Shown here: in pieces, positions 25,348 to 33,177 of the stretch
How positions within the stretch are numbered: position 1 is the first letter of the stretch
Layout: each line of letters begins with the position of its first letter
DNA from: a virus
Length of the DNA stretch: 40,184 bases
Strand: one strand, 5' to 3'
IMG/VR virus record: IMGVR_UViG_3300025168_000204
Coordinates: 1-40,184 of that record
The notes under the pieces: generated by a model
Seen by the model: only the letters and a program-made list of their open reading frames with translations
What the model was told of the DNA's origin: nothing
The model's database searches: none
Made by a program: the position numbers and the translations under genes

Positions 25348-26364
25348 ATGGCAAAAAGACTAGGATACGCGTGTATAAATATGGCTTTATCGGAACAAGG
25401 CATATCATGTAATAGAAGTATGATACGAAGAACATTCGATGCTAAAGGTATTAACTATGCTTCTGAACTAATACTAATAAATATTACTAATTTACTAAAA
25501 CTTGTAAACTGGAATAATGAAAACAACATAAAGGTATATCGCATGTCTAGTGATATGATGCCGTGGATGTCTGAATACGAATTAAAAGATTTACCAGATT
25601 ATCAAGAAATATGTGCTTTACTAAAAGCTGTCGGCAAACTGGCAATGGATAATAACCAACGTTTATCGTTCCATCCAGGTCAATTTTGTGTATTGGCTTC
25701 TAAAAGCGAAAAAGTAGTACTTAATGCCATTAATGAACTTAATAAATCTGCTGAAATTATGGACTTAATGGGTTTACCAAAGTCTCGTATGTCAAAAATA
25801 AATATACATGTAGGTGGCGCGTATGGCGATAAAAAATCTGCACTTGAAAGATTTTGTAAAAACTATTTACGAACTACTCCATCAGTACAAGCAAGACTTA
25901 CAGTAGAAAATGACGATAAAGCTAGTATGTACTCAGTAAAAGATTTATATGAAGGCGTATACAAGATTGTTGGTATACCAATAGTATTTGACTATCACCA
26001 CCACAAGTTTTGTACCGGTGATATGACTGAAGAACAAGCGCTTAAACTTGCATCAAAAACCTGGGGCAATGTAAAACAATGTACCCATTATTCAGAATCT
26101 AGAAGACAAGAACAAACATTAATCATGGAAGATATAATGTCTAAAAATAATATAACGCATGATACACTACAAGACTGGCCAACTATTGCAAAAATGCATA
26201 AAGAAGTTAGCAAAATAAAAGTACAAGCCCATTCAGACTATATCATAGAAGAAATTCAAGACTATGGACTAGATATTGATGTGGTAGTTGAAGCAAAAGC
26301 AAAAGAATTAACGGTACAATCGTACCTAAAAAAATATGAAAATAACTTACAAAAAGTTTTATAA
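25348..26364 (+). CDS. uvsE: UV damage endonuclease, UvsE/UvdE family
   Basis: 338 residues, TIM-barrel family. The N-terminus RLGYACINMALSEQ is the family hallmark (LGYxCxNxxL). Further motifs: YRMSSDMMPWMSEYE, RLSFHPGQFCVLAS, INIHVGGAYGDKK, LTVENDD and VFDYHHHKF, which supply the His/Glu/Asp metal ligands. The family nicks DNA 5' of UV photoproducts and abasic sites. In T4 the comparable work is done by the unrelated DenV. It sits next to SSB, recombinase and 5' nuclease genes, so it feeds repair intermediates into phage recombination. Its last codons (AAA GTT TTA TAA) form the T-run part of the next promoter. Confidence 0.95.
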   Translation: MAKRLGYACINMALSEQGISCNRSMIRRTFDAKGINYASELILINITNLLKLVNWNNENNIKVYRMSSDMMPWMSEYELKDLPDYQEICALLKAVGKLAMDNNQRLSFHPGQFCVLASKSEKVVLNAINELNKSAEIMDLMGLPKSRMSKINIHVGGAYGDKKSALERFCKNYLRTTPSVQARLTVENDDKASMYSVKDLYEGVYKIVGIPIVFDYHHHKFCTGDMTEEQALKLASKTWGNVKQCTHYSESRRQEQTLIMEDIMSKNNITHDTLQDWPTIAKMHKEVSKIKVQAHSDYIIEEIQDYGLDIDVVVEAKAKELTVQSYLKKYENNLQKVL

Positions 26365-26387
26365 TGTGAGTTATTTTTATTATATTA
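26357..26387 (+). promoter_or_regulatory. Replication-class promoter upstream of the SSB gene
   Basis: T-run from 26357, inside the uvsE stop region, and TTTATTATATTA at 26376-26387, 19 bases start to start. The 26351-26363 stretch AAAAAGTTTTATA is shared with the promoter at 38130. An AGGAG leader follows before the ATG at 26419. Confidence 0.75.
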
Positions 26388-26418
26388 ACTAAATAATAAT
26401 TAAAACAGGAGAAAAAAA

Positions 26419-27210
26419 ATGGCAATTGACTTAGATGCAATACGCAAAAAACTCGGAGACTTACAGTCTCAAACAACAAGGACTTCCAGCTTATGGAAAC
26501 CAAGTCCAGGTAAAAATCAAGTAAGAATAGTACCTTACCAACATGATACGGATAACCCGTTCTTAGAATTATTTTTTCATTATGACTTAGGTAAAAGAAA
26601 CTATCTTTCACCAGTAACTCATGGAGAATCTGATCCAGTAGTAGAATTCGCAGAAAAATTAAAATCAACTGGTAATTCAGATGATTGGAAACTTTCTAAA
26701 AAATTAGAACCTAAGATGAGAGTTTATGTACCAGTAATTGTACGTGGCGAAGAAGGTGAAGGTGTTAAGTTTTGGGGATTCGGTAAACAAGTATATGCAG
26801 AGTTATTAGGATTTATTTCTGATCCAGACTATGGTGATATTACAGGTTTAAAAGATGGTAGAGATATTGTCGTAGAATTTACTCCGTCAGAAGGTGCAGG
26901 AACATATCCAAAAACTGCAATCCGCGTAAAACCAAACCAAACTCCAGCAACTGAAGATAAAGCTCTTGCTGATAAAATTGTTAGTGGACAACAAGAAATT
27001 TTTAGTATCTTTAAAAAAGTTTCATATGAAGAACTAAAAGGTGCATTAGAAACGTGGTTAAGTCCAGACGGAGATGGTGAAGATCTTGGTAGTGATTTAC
27101 CATGGGAATCTAATTCTAAAAAATCAAATACTAAAACAGAAGCTAAAACTGAATCAAAGGTAGGTAAAACTGATGATATTAGTAAAGCATTTGACGATTT
27201 ATTTAGTTAA
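26419..27210 (+). CDS. gp32: Single-stranded DNA-binding protein, T4 gp32-like
   Basis: 263 residues (T4 gp32: 301). The N-terminal domain has basic residues, then an OB-fold-type core: WKPSPGKNQVRIVPYQHD, LELFFHYDLGKRNYLSP, SDPVVEFAEKLKSTGN and VYVPVIVRGEEGEGVKFWGF, a series I recognise from cyanophage gp32. The C-terminal tail is acidic and flexible and ends DDISKAFDDLFS, as expected for recruiting replication partners. Unlike T4 gp32 there is no cysteine, so the structural zinc site is missing. uvsX follows after 5 bases, an arrangement that suits coordinated dosage. Confidence 0.88.
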   Translation: MAIDLDAIRKKLGDLQSQTTRTSSLWKPSPGKNQVRIVPYQHDTDNPFLELFFHYDLGKRNYLSPVTHGESDPVVEFAEKLKSTGNSDDWKLSKKLEPKMRVYVPVIVRGEEGEGVKFWGFGKQVYAELLGFISDPDYGDITGLKDGRDIVVEFTPSEGAGTYPKTAIRVKPNQTPATEDKALADKIVSGQQEIFSIFKKVSYEELKGALETWLSPDGDGEDLGSDLPWESNSKKSNTKTEAKTESKVGKTDDISKAFDDLFS

Positions 27211-27215
27211 TAGAT

Positions 27216-28340
27216 ATGGTAGATAAAGGACAAGATAGAGATAAATTAGCAGAAGTATTAGCTGATAGCTTAAATAAGAAATTTAAGGACTTTAAAGTAG
27301 CCCACTTTCTTGATGGAGCCGATGAAACACCAACAGATTTAACTGAGTGGATATCAACAGGTTCTTCTATGCTTGATATTGCGATAGCTAATAGACCTAA
27401 TGGTGGTATTCCAGTTGGTAGAATTACCGAAATAACTGGTATGGAGGCTTCAGGAAAATCTTTAGTTGCTGCACAAATACTTGCAAACACACAAAAGAAA
27501 GGTGGATTGGCGGTATTTATAGACACTGAAAATGCAGTAAATGAAGAATTTCTTGAGTGTTTAGGTATTGATACTAAAAAACTATTGTATATTCAATTAG
27601 AAACAGTTGAAGATATATTTGAAGTTATAGAAAACATCATTAGTAAAGTTAGAGAAAGCGACAAGAATAGACTGGTAACTATAGTTGTAGATTCAGTCGC
27701 AGCTGCAACTACTAGAGTAGAGCAAGAAGCTGATTACAGTAAAGACGGTTGGTCGACTGGAAAAGCTATTGTTATTTCAAAGGCAATGAGAAAGTGTACA
27801 AACATGATTGGTCGCCAGAGAATTGCTTTGATATTTACAAACCAATTGCGTCAAAAACTTGGTGTAATGTTTGGAGACCCATGGACAACAAGTGGTGGAA
27901 AGGCATTACAATTTCATGCGTCTTGTAGACTAAGATTAAAAGCAGCAGGTCAAATTAAAGCAAAGGTTAATGGAAAAGACCAAGTTGTTGGAATCAAGAC
28001 CAAATGTATAGTTGTTAAAAACAGAATGGGTCCACCATTAAGAACTTCTGAATTCGATATTTATTTTGAATCTGGAATAGATGATTTAGGTGGATGGTTG
28101 AGAATTCTAAAAGACTATGGAATGATTAAGCAGGGTGGTAGTTGGTATACTTTAACTAGAGATTCAGGTGAAGAAATTAAATTCCTTTCAAAAGATTGGA
28201 ATGGAAAGTTAGAAGCTGACCCAACATTAAAGGAAGAAGTGTATAAGAAGATATGTGATAAAGTTATAATGGATTACAAATTAGATAATTTTGGAATCGA
28301 TGATTTAGAACATACAGACGAAACTCCTCCAACAGGTTAA
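27216..28340 (+). CDS. uvsX: RecA/UvsX-type recombinase
   Basis: 374 residues. Walker A GMEASGKS (75-82), then AVFIDTENAVNEEFL (RecA 'DAEHALDP' region), Walker B LVTIVVDSVAAATTR, then IALIFTNQLRQKLGVMFGDP with the loop-2 region TSGGKALQFHASCRLRL. The protein lacks the long RecA C-terminal domain. It forms presynaptic filaments on ssDNA for recombination-dependent replication, working with the SSB encoded just upstream. It is co-transcribed with gp32 (5-base gap, no clear ribosome-binding site). Confidence 0.95.
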   Translation: MVDKGQDRDKLAEVLADSLNKKFKDFKVAHFLDGADETPTDLTEWISTGSSMLDIAIANRPNGGIPVGRITEITGMEASGKSLVAAQILANTQKKGGLAVFIDTENAVNEEFLECLGIDTKKLLYIQLETVEDIFEVIENIISKVRESDKNRLVTIVVDSVAAATTRVEQEADYSKDGWSTGKAIVISKAMRKCTNMIGRQRIALIFTNQLRQKLGVMFGDPWTTSGGKALQFHASCRLRLKAAGQIKAKVNGKDQVVGIKTKCIVVKNRMGPPLRTSEFDIYFESGIDDLGGWLRILKDYGMIKQGGSWYTLTRDSGEEIKFLSKDWNGKLEADPTLKEEVYKKICDKVIMDYKLDNFGIDDLEHTDETPPTG

Positions 28341-28344
28341 TTAA

Positions 28345-28542
28345 ATGGAAAAGCCAAGCGTAGTGACTAAACACATTACGTTTGGTTATTCCTATGTTCT
28401 ACGAAAAAAGGCCACCTTCCCGTGGTGTAGAGCGTCAAGGTTAAAAGTCCTCACTATGATAAAGACTGTTTTAGCCAACCAAGAGCCTTTTATTTTTGTT
28501 AATAACTTTTCACCCAGAATTTTTTTACTTCAATTAAATTGA
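28345..28542 (+). CDS. Doubtful small ORF, or structured non-coding interval, after uvsX
   Basis: An open frame of 65 codons starts 4 bases after uvsX with AGG about 9 bases upstream, but its last 15 codons are the repeated promoter sequence (28498-28550), and the product (FPWCRASRLKVLTMIK and so on) resembles nothing I know. The stretch 28405-28445 is much less AT-rich than the genome and holds a hairpin GCCAC-cttccc-GTGGT. No other frame gives a convincing protein. It could be a small gene, an RNA element, or a decayed gene. Confidence 0.25.
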   Translation: MEKPSVVTKHITFGYSYVLRKKATFPWCRASRLKVLTMIKTVLANQEPFIFVNNFSPRIFLLQLN

Positions 28543-28550
28543 TTATATTA
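28520..28550 (+). promoter_or_regulatory. Replication-class promoter upstream of the 5' nuclease
   Basis: T-run from 28520 and TTGATTATATTA at 28539-28550, 19 bases start to start. It is a copy of the promoter at 25297. The ATG at 28555 follows 4 bases later with no ribosome-binding site, so the transcript is probably leaderless. Confidence 0.75.
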
Positions 28551-28554
28551 CTAT

Positions 28555-29595
28555 ATGAATAAAAAATACCTAAATATGTTGGCAAGCCTGGAAAAGCAGG
28601 AATTGCCCAAAGATGCAAATGACAGAATACTAATCATTGATGGATTAAATACGTTTATAAGAGCGTTTGTTGTAGTACCAACTGTCAATGAAAATGGAAC
28701 ACATGTTGGTGGTATCACTGGATTTCTAATGTCTATAGGTTATGCTATAAGAAATATAAAGCCTACTAGGGTTATTATTTGTTTTGATGGAAAAGGTGGT
28801 AGCCAAAGAAGACGAAAATTATTTCCAGATTACAAAGCAACTCGTAGAGTTAAACATAGAATGACTAGAATAAATGAGTTTAATAGTGTTGATGACGAAA
28901 GAGTAGCAATGGCACAACAACTACAAAGGCTATCTCAATATTTAGAACAGTTGCCTATTAGTGTTATGTCTATAGAAAATATAGAAGCTGATGACGCCAT
29001 GGCTTATATTTCTCAACAAGTATATCCTAAAAGTCAATGTGTTATTATGTCAACAGATAAAGACTTTTTACAACTAATAGATGAACGAGTACAGGTTTGG
29101 TCTCCAACTAAGAAAAAATTCTATTTTAAAGATACAATAAAAGAAGAATTCGATATAGATTCTAAAAATTTCTTAATGTATAGAGTTTTAACTGGTGATA
29201 GCTCTGATAATATACCAGGAATTCGCGGTGCAGGTACCAAAACACTTCAAAAAAGATTACCTATATTATTCGAAGATAAAAAAATAAAACTAGAAGATAT
29301 ATTTGAACACATAAAAACAGCCGATGATGGAACAAAATTATCAGAATCTATTTTAAGTAGTAAAGATATGTTAGAACTAAACCATAAGTTAATGCAACTA
29401 GAAGAGGTTGATATATCTGGTAGATCTAAAGAATCTATAAATAATATTTGCAAGCAAGATATACCAAAACTTGTCAAACCAAATTTTATGAAAATGCTGT
29501 TGGAAGATTCTATAAATATGAATATAAAAAATCCTCAATTATGGTTAAAGGATACCTTTTCAACATTAAATGCATTTGCAATAAGAAATAAATAA
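28555..29595 (+). CDS. 5'-3' exonuclease / flap endonuclease (T4 RNase H type)
   Basis: 346 residues. Acidic metal-site motifs in order: ILIIDGLNTFIRAF (24-37), IICFDGKGGSQRRRKLFPDY (78-97), IENIEADDAMAYIS (about 141-154), MSTDKDFLQL and LTGDSSDNIPGIRGAGTKT (helix-hairpin-helix region). These are the FEN/T4 RNase H family residues. It removes RNA primers and 5' flaps from Okazaki fragments; because the polymerase at 20719 lacks the Pol I 5' nuclease domain, this gene supplies that activity. The TAATG overlap couples it to the helicase gene. Confidence 0.93.
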   Translation: MNKKYLNMLASLEKQELPKDANDRILIIDGLNTFIRAFVVVPTVNENGTHVGGITGFLMSIGYAIRNIKPTRVIICFDGKGGSQRRRKLFPDYKATRRVKHRMTRINEFNSVDDERVAMAQQLQRLSQYLEQLPISVMSIENIEADDAMAYISQQVYPKSQCVIMSTDKDFLQLIDERVQVWSPTKKKFYFKDTIKEEFDIDSKNFLMYRVLTGDSSDNIPGIRGAGTKTLQKRLPILFEDKKIKLEDIFEHIKTADDGTKLSESILSSKDMLELNHKLMQLEEVDISGRSKESINNICKQDIPKLVKPNFMKMLLEDSINMNIKNPQLWLKDTFSTLNAFAIRNK

Positions 29596-30938
29596 TGAAA
29601 GTAAATAAGTTAAGCGATTTTGGATATGCCTTTCAAATAAAATTAATAGCCGCCTTATTTAAGGATAAGTTATTTTTACAACAAATATCAGATATACTAG
29701 ATTCTTCATACTTCGAATCAGAAGCAAATATAATAATATTAGACATAATAAAAGATTACTACAGAGAATATAATTCATTACCAACTATTGAAGCCATGAA
29801 GGTTAAAATTATAGAAATGGATAATGAATTACTTAAAAAATCTATTGCAGATAATATAAAGGAAGCATTTAAAGAAATGGATGCAGAAGACTTAGACTTT
29901 GTAAAAGAAAAGGCCTTAGAGTTTTGTAAAAATCAATGTTTAAAAAAGGCGATAATTGAATCGGTTGAATTATTAAATAAAGGAGACTATGACGGTATAA
30001 AGCATAAAGTTGACGATGCTATGAAAGCTGGAGTAGAAAAAGACGTAGGCCATGAATACGCTGAACATATAGATGAAAGATATTTAGACTCTGTTAGAAA
30101 TACTGTAACTACAGGTTGGGATGCAATAGATGATATAGCAGATGGTGGATTAGGTAAAGGAGAACTAGGCGTAATGGTTGCTCCTGCTGGTATTGGTAAA
30201 TCTTGGGCCCTTGTAAATGTAGGTGCAAATGCCATTAAAGCAGGCTTAAACGTAATACATTATACGCTTGAACTAAATGCGGCATATGTAGGATTAAGAT
30301 ATGATTCAGTGTTTACAGGAATACAAGCACAAGAATTAAAATATAACATTGATGAAGTTAAGAAAAAAGTTGAAACACTTAAGGGTGATTTAATAGTAAA
30401 ATATTACCCAACAAAAGCTGCAACAGTAAATACTATATCAGCACATATTCAAAGATGTATGGCCCATGGTAAAAAACCAGATCTAGTTATAGTTGATTAT
30501 GCAGATTTATTGCGTGGCCACGGTAAAGAGGTTAGATTAGAGCTTGGTAATATTTATGAAGATTTACGTGGATTAGCTGGTGAATATGAAATACCTGTAT
30601 GGACGGCATCTCAAGCAAATAGATCTGCACTCGAAGATGATATTATTGGAGCAGAAAAAATTGCAGAATCTTATTCAAAAATTATGACTGCTGATTTTGT
30701 ATTATCTCTAAGTAGAAAAATAGAAGATAAACTTGCAAACACTGGTAGATGGCACGTTATTAAAAATAGATTTGGTCCTGATGGTATTACTTTTCCTAGT
30801 AAAATGAATGCATCAAACGGACAAATAGATATATATGTAGATACATCAATACAAGGAAAAGAAACAACAAAAGAAATGGATAACCATAATGAATATTTAA
30901 GAAAAATGATGAAAAAGAAATTCGACGAAATGAATTGA
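29595..30938 (+). CDS. gp41: Replicative DnaB-type helicase, T4 gp41-like
   Basis: 447 residues (T4 gp41: 475). An N-terminal helical domain (about 1-140) precedes a RecA-like ATPase core: TGWDAIDDIADGGLGKGELG, Walker A APAGIGKS (196-203), LNVIHYTLELN, Walker B DLVIVDYADLLRG and a later motif IPVWTASQANRSA, with an arginine-rich KIEDKLANTGRWHVIKNRFG end. A hexameric 5'-3' helicase for the lagging strand. No separate primase or loader gene is visible in the window. The start overlaps the nuclease stop; a strong terminator follows. Confidence 0.93.
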   Translation: MKVNKLSDFGYAFQIKLIAALFKDKLFLQQISDILDSSYFESEANIIILDIIKDYYREYNSLPTIEAMKVKIIEMDNELLKKSIADNIKEAFKEMDAEDLDFVKEKALEFCKNQCLKKAIIESVELLNKGDYDGIKHKVDDAMKAGVEKDVGHEYAEHIDERYLDSVRNTVTTGWDAIDDIADGGLGKGELGVMVAPAGIGKSWALVNVGANAIKAGLNVIHYTLELNAAYVGLRYDSVFTGIQAQELKYNIDEVKKKVETLKGDLIVKYYPTKAATVNTISAHIQRCMAHGKKPDLVIVDYADLLRGHGKEVRLELGNIYEDLRGLAGEYEIPVWTASQANRSALEDDIIGAEKIAESYSKIMTADFVLSLSRKIEDKLANTGRWHVIKNRFGPDGITFPSKMNASNGQIDIYVDTSIQGKETTKEMDNHNEYLRKMMKKKFDEMN

Positions 30939-30967
30939 TATATGTATATATCTATATTTATTAGTAC

Positions 30968-30995
30968 AACTGGTCTAGCAGCCAGTTATTTTTTT
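30968..30995 (+). terminator. Strong rho-independent terminator after the helicase gene
   Basis: Perfect 6-bp stem AACTGG (30968-30973) with CCAGTT (30982-30987), 8-base loop TCTAGCAG, then A and seven T. It ends the nuclease-helicase unit. The 91-base gap contains no recognisable cobalamin riboswitch. Confidence 0.9.
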
Positions 30996-31028
30996 CAATA
31001 ATAACTTACAGAATAAAGGAAGAGAAAT

Positions 31029-32888
31029 ATGAAACTATCAAATGAAATTTTATCTGATATAACAGTCTATATGAAGTACGCAAAATATGTACCTGAGCTG
31101 AATAGAAGAGAGACATGGGAAGAATTAGTAACGCGTAACATGAATATGCATATTAAAACATATCCAAAATTAAAAGACGAAATACAAGAAAAGTATAAAT
31201 TAGTATACGATAAAAAGGTTCTTCCTTCAATGAGAAGCCTACAGTTTGGTGGCAAACCAATTGAAATAAGTCCCAATAGAGTTTATAATTGTGCATATCT
31301 TCCAATTGACCATATTGACGCATTTTCTGAAACAATGTTTTTACTGCTAGGTGGAACAGGTGTTGGATATTCTGTACAGCGACATCATGTTGCAAAACTT
31401 CCTGTAATACAAAAACCATATCCCAAAAGAAAAAGAAGATTTTTAATTGGAGACTCTATTGAAGGTTGGGCAGATGCAATTAAAGTTCTTATGAAGTCAT
31501 ATATGAATGGTGGCGGTAGTAGGGTTGAATTTGATTTTTCAGATATTAGACAAAAAGGAGCCCAGTTAGTTACATCAGGTGGTAAAGCTCCAGGACCTCA
31601 ACCACTAAAGGAATGTATATTAAAATTAACTGGAATGCTTGATGCAAAAGAAACAGGGGATCACCTTTCAACTCTTGAAGCCCACGATATGATTTGTCAT
31701 ATAGCAGATGCAGTATTGGCCGGTGGTATTAGACGTGCAGCTTTAATTAGTCTATTTAATGCAGATGATGACCAAATGATTGGTTGTAAATCTGGTAATT
31801 GGTGGGAATTAAATGCACAGCGTGGTAGAGCTAATAATTCTGCAGTCTTAATGAGACATAAAATAACAAAAGACTTTTTTATGGACATTTGGAAACGTGT
31901 AGAATTATCAGGGGCTGGAGAACCAGGTATATACCTAAACAATGATAAAGATTGGGGTACTAATCCATGTTGTGAAATTGCATTGAGACCATTTCAGTTT
32001 TGTAACTTGTGTGAAGTAAATGCAAGTGATATAGAATCCCAAGAAGACTTAAATGAAAGGGTAAAGGTAGCATCCTTTATAGGAACACTTCAAGCAGGAT
32101 ATACAGAATTTCATTACCTTAGAGATGTATGGAGAGAAACAACTGAAAAAGAAGCCCTTATTGGTGTATCAATGACTGGTATCGGTAGTGGAACAGTATT
32201 AGGTTATGATATGAAAAAAGCTGCTGACGCAGTAAAAAGAGAAAACTCAAGGGTTGCAAAATTAATTGGAATAAATAAATCAGCTAGAACAACAACTGTA
32301 AAACCAGCTGGAACAACAAGTTTAGTTCTTGGTACAAGTTCTGGTATTCATGCATGGCACAATGATTATTATATACGTAGGATTAGAGTTGGTAAAAATG
32401 AGTCCATATATAAACATCTTTTAGCTAACCACCCTGAATTAGTAGAAGACGAATACTTCAGACCACATGATACTGCTGTTATATCAGTACCTCAAAAAGC
32501 TCCTGAAGGATCTATATTACGAACTGAATCCCCTTTCCAACTATTAGAAAGAGTTAAAAAGGTTGCTCAAGAATGGGTTAATCCTGGCCACAGAAAAGGA
32601 TCAAATACCCATAATGTTTCGGCAACTATTTCTCTTAAAGAAGAAGATTGGGAATTAGCAGGAGAATGGATGTGGGAAAATAGAGAATCATACAATGGAT
32701 TATCAGTCCTACCATATAATGGTGGAACATATACTCAAGCTCCATTTGAAGATATAACAGAGGAAAAATATAATAAAATGTTAGAATCCCTTACAAATAT
32801 AGATTTATCAACGGTTATAGAGGTAGAGGATAATACAAATCTTTCTGGAGAATTAGCATGTACAGGAGGAAGTTGTGAGATTACATAG
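31029..32888 (+). CDS. nrdJ: Class II (adenosylcobalamin-dependent) ribonucleotide reductase, monomeric type
   Basis: 619 residues (Lactobacillus RTPR: 739). Key residues match RTPR by spacing: C88 in PNRVYNCAYL (partner of C119 type), NPCCE with C314 (radical Cys) and E316, C325 eleven residues later (second disulphide Cys), and a C-terminal ACTGGSC pair C611/C616, the redox tail. LLLGGTGVGYSVQ and KPAGTTSLVLGTSSGIHAWH are substrate-site motifs. It reduces ribonucleotides using B12 from the host or environment, so it needs no oxygen and no small subunit. The protein is compact. AGGAAGAG precedes the start. Confidence 0.95.
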   Translation: MKLSNEILSDITVYMKYAKYVPELNRRETWEELVTRNMNMHIKTYPKLKDEIQEKYKLVYDKKVLPSMRSLQFGGKPIEISPNRVYNCAYLPIDHIDAFSETMFLLLGGTGVGYSVQRHHVAKLPVIQKPYPKRKRRFLIGDSIEGWADAIKVLMKSYMNGGGSRVEFDFSDIRQKGAQLVTSGGKAPGPQPLKECILKLTGMLDAKETGDHLSTLEAHDMICHIADAVLAGGIRRAALISLFNADDDQMIGCKSGNWWELNAQRGRANNSAVLMRHKITKDFFMDIWKRVELSGAGEPGIYLNNDKDWGTNPCCEIALRPFQFCNLCEVNASDIESQEDLNERVKVASFIGTLQAGYTEFHYLRDVWRETTEKEALIGVSMTGIGSGTVLGYDMKKAADAVKRENSRVAKLIGINKSARTTTVKPAGTTSLVLGTSSGIHAWHNDYYIRRIRVGKNESIYKHLLANHPELVEDEYFRPHDTAVISVPQKAPEGSILRTESPFQLLERVKKVAQEWVNPGHRKGSNTHNVSATISLKEEDWELAGEWMWENRESYNGLSVLPYNGGTYTQAPFEDITEEKYNKMLESLTNIDLSTVIEVEDNTNLSGELACTGGSCEIT

Positions 32889-33027
32889 CGATTGGATTCA
32901 AGAGTTATACTATAAAGAATTAGTAGGTTTAACCACTAAGGAGAAAACTCATGATAGATATAGGCGAATTGTCAAAAAAGCTAAAGCAAATCCAGAAGGA
33001 AATAGAAGAGTTCCAAAAAAACTGTAA
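32875..33027 (+). CDS. Small basic protein nested between RNR and zinc-ribbon genes (GTG start)
   Basis: 50 residues from GTG 32875, with AGGAGGA (32864-32870) 4 bases upstream inside the RNR C-terminal codons. It overlaps the RNR end by 14 bases and the next gene by 77 bases, in different frames. The product starts MRLHSDWIQELYYKELVGLT and continues with TKEKTHDRYRRIVKKAKANP, a coherent amphipathic basic protein. The strong ribosome-binding site and sensible composition argue for a real gene. Possibly nucleic-acid binding; function unknown. Confidence 0.6.
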   Translation: MRLHSDWIQELYYKELVGLTTKEKTHDRYRRIVKKAKANPEGNRRVPKKL

Positions 33028-33148
33028 ACATAAACAACAACAAATAAAATTTGACGAAAAAAATAATGCAAGGTGGTTTTGTGACAAATGCAACCAAAAC
33101 ATTAGAATACCTAATCCCAGCGAATTAGAAGATTGGATTAAGCGTTAA
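32951..33148 (+). CDS. Small zinc-ribbon-like protein
   Basis: 65 residues. An N-terminal coiled coil (LSKKLKQIQKEIEEFQKN) is followed by C-x-H ... C-x-x-C: CKH at residues 25-27 and CDKC about 20 residues later, suitable for one zinc ion. AAGGAG lies 7 bases before the ATG. The first 77 bases also encode the end of the 50-residue protein in another frame. Small zinc ribbons of this kind are common in phage replication regions; the partner is unknown. Confidence 0.7.
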   Translation: MIDIGELSKKLKQIQKEIEEFQKNCKHKQQQIKFDEKNNARWFCDKCNQNIRIPNPSELEDWIKR

Positions 33149-33161
33149 ATTGTTTTAATAC

Positions 33162-33177
33162 GATATTTATATATATG
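33162..33177 (+). promoter_or_regulatory. Late-type promoter element abutting the large surface-protein gene
   Basis: GATATTTATATATATG runs directly into the annotated ATG at 33175, leaving no room for a ribosome-binding site. Either the mRNA is leaderless or translation begins at a downstream codon. Confidence 0.6.

Noticed and set aside
28405-28445. tRNA-like piece (GGTGTAGAGC and a possible T-arm)
   Set aside because: No consistent acceptor, anticodon and T stems can be drawn on either strand.
30950-30964. CTATATTTATTAG before the helicase terminator as another late promoter
   Set aside because: It is immediately followed by a strong terminator and diverges from the shared element at its 3' end.
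30939-31028. Cobalamin riboswitch upstream of the class II RNR
   Set aside because: The gap is only 90 bases, is mostly occupied by the terminator and shows no B12-box or suitable stems.
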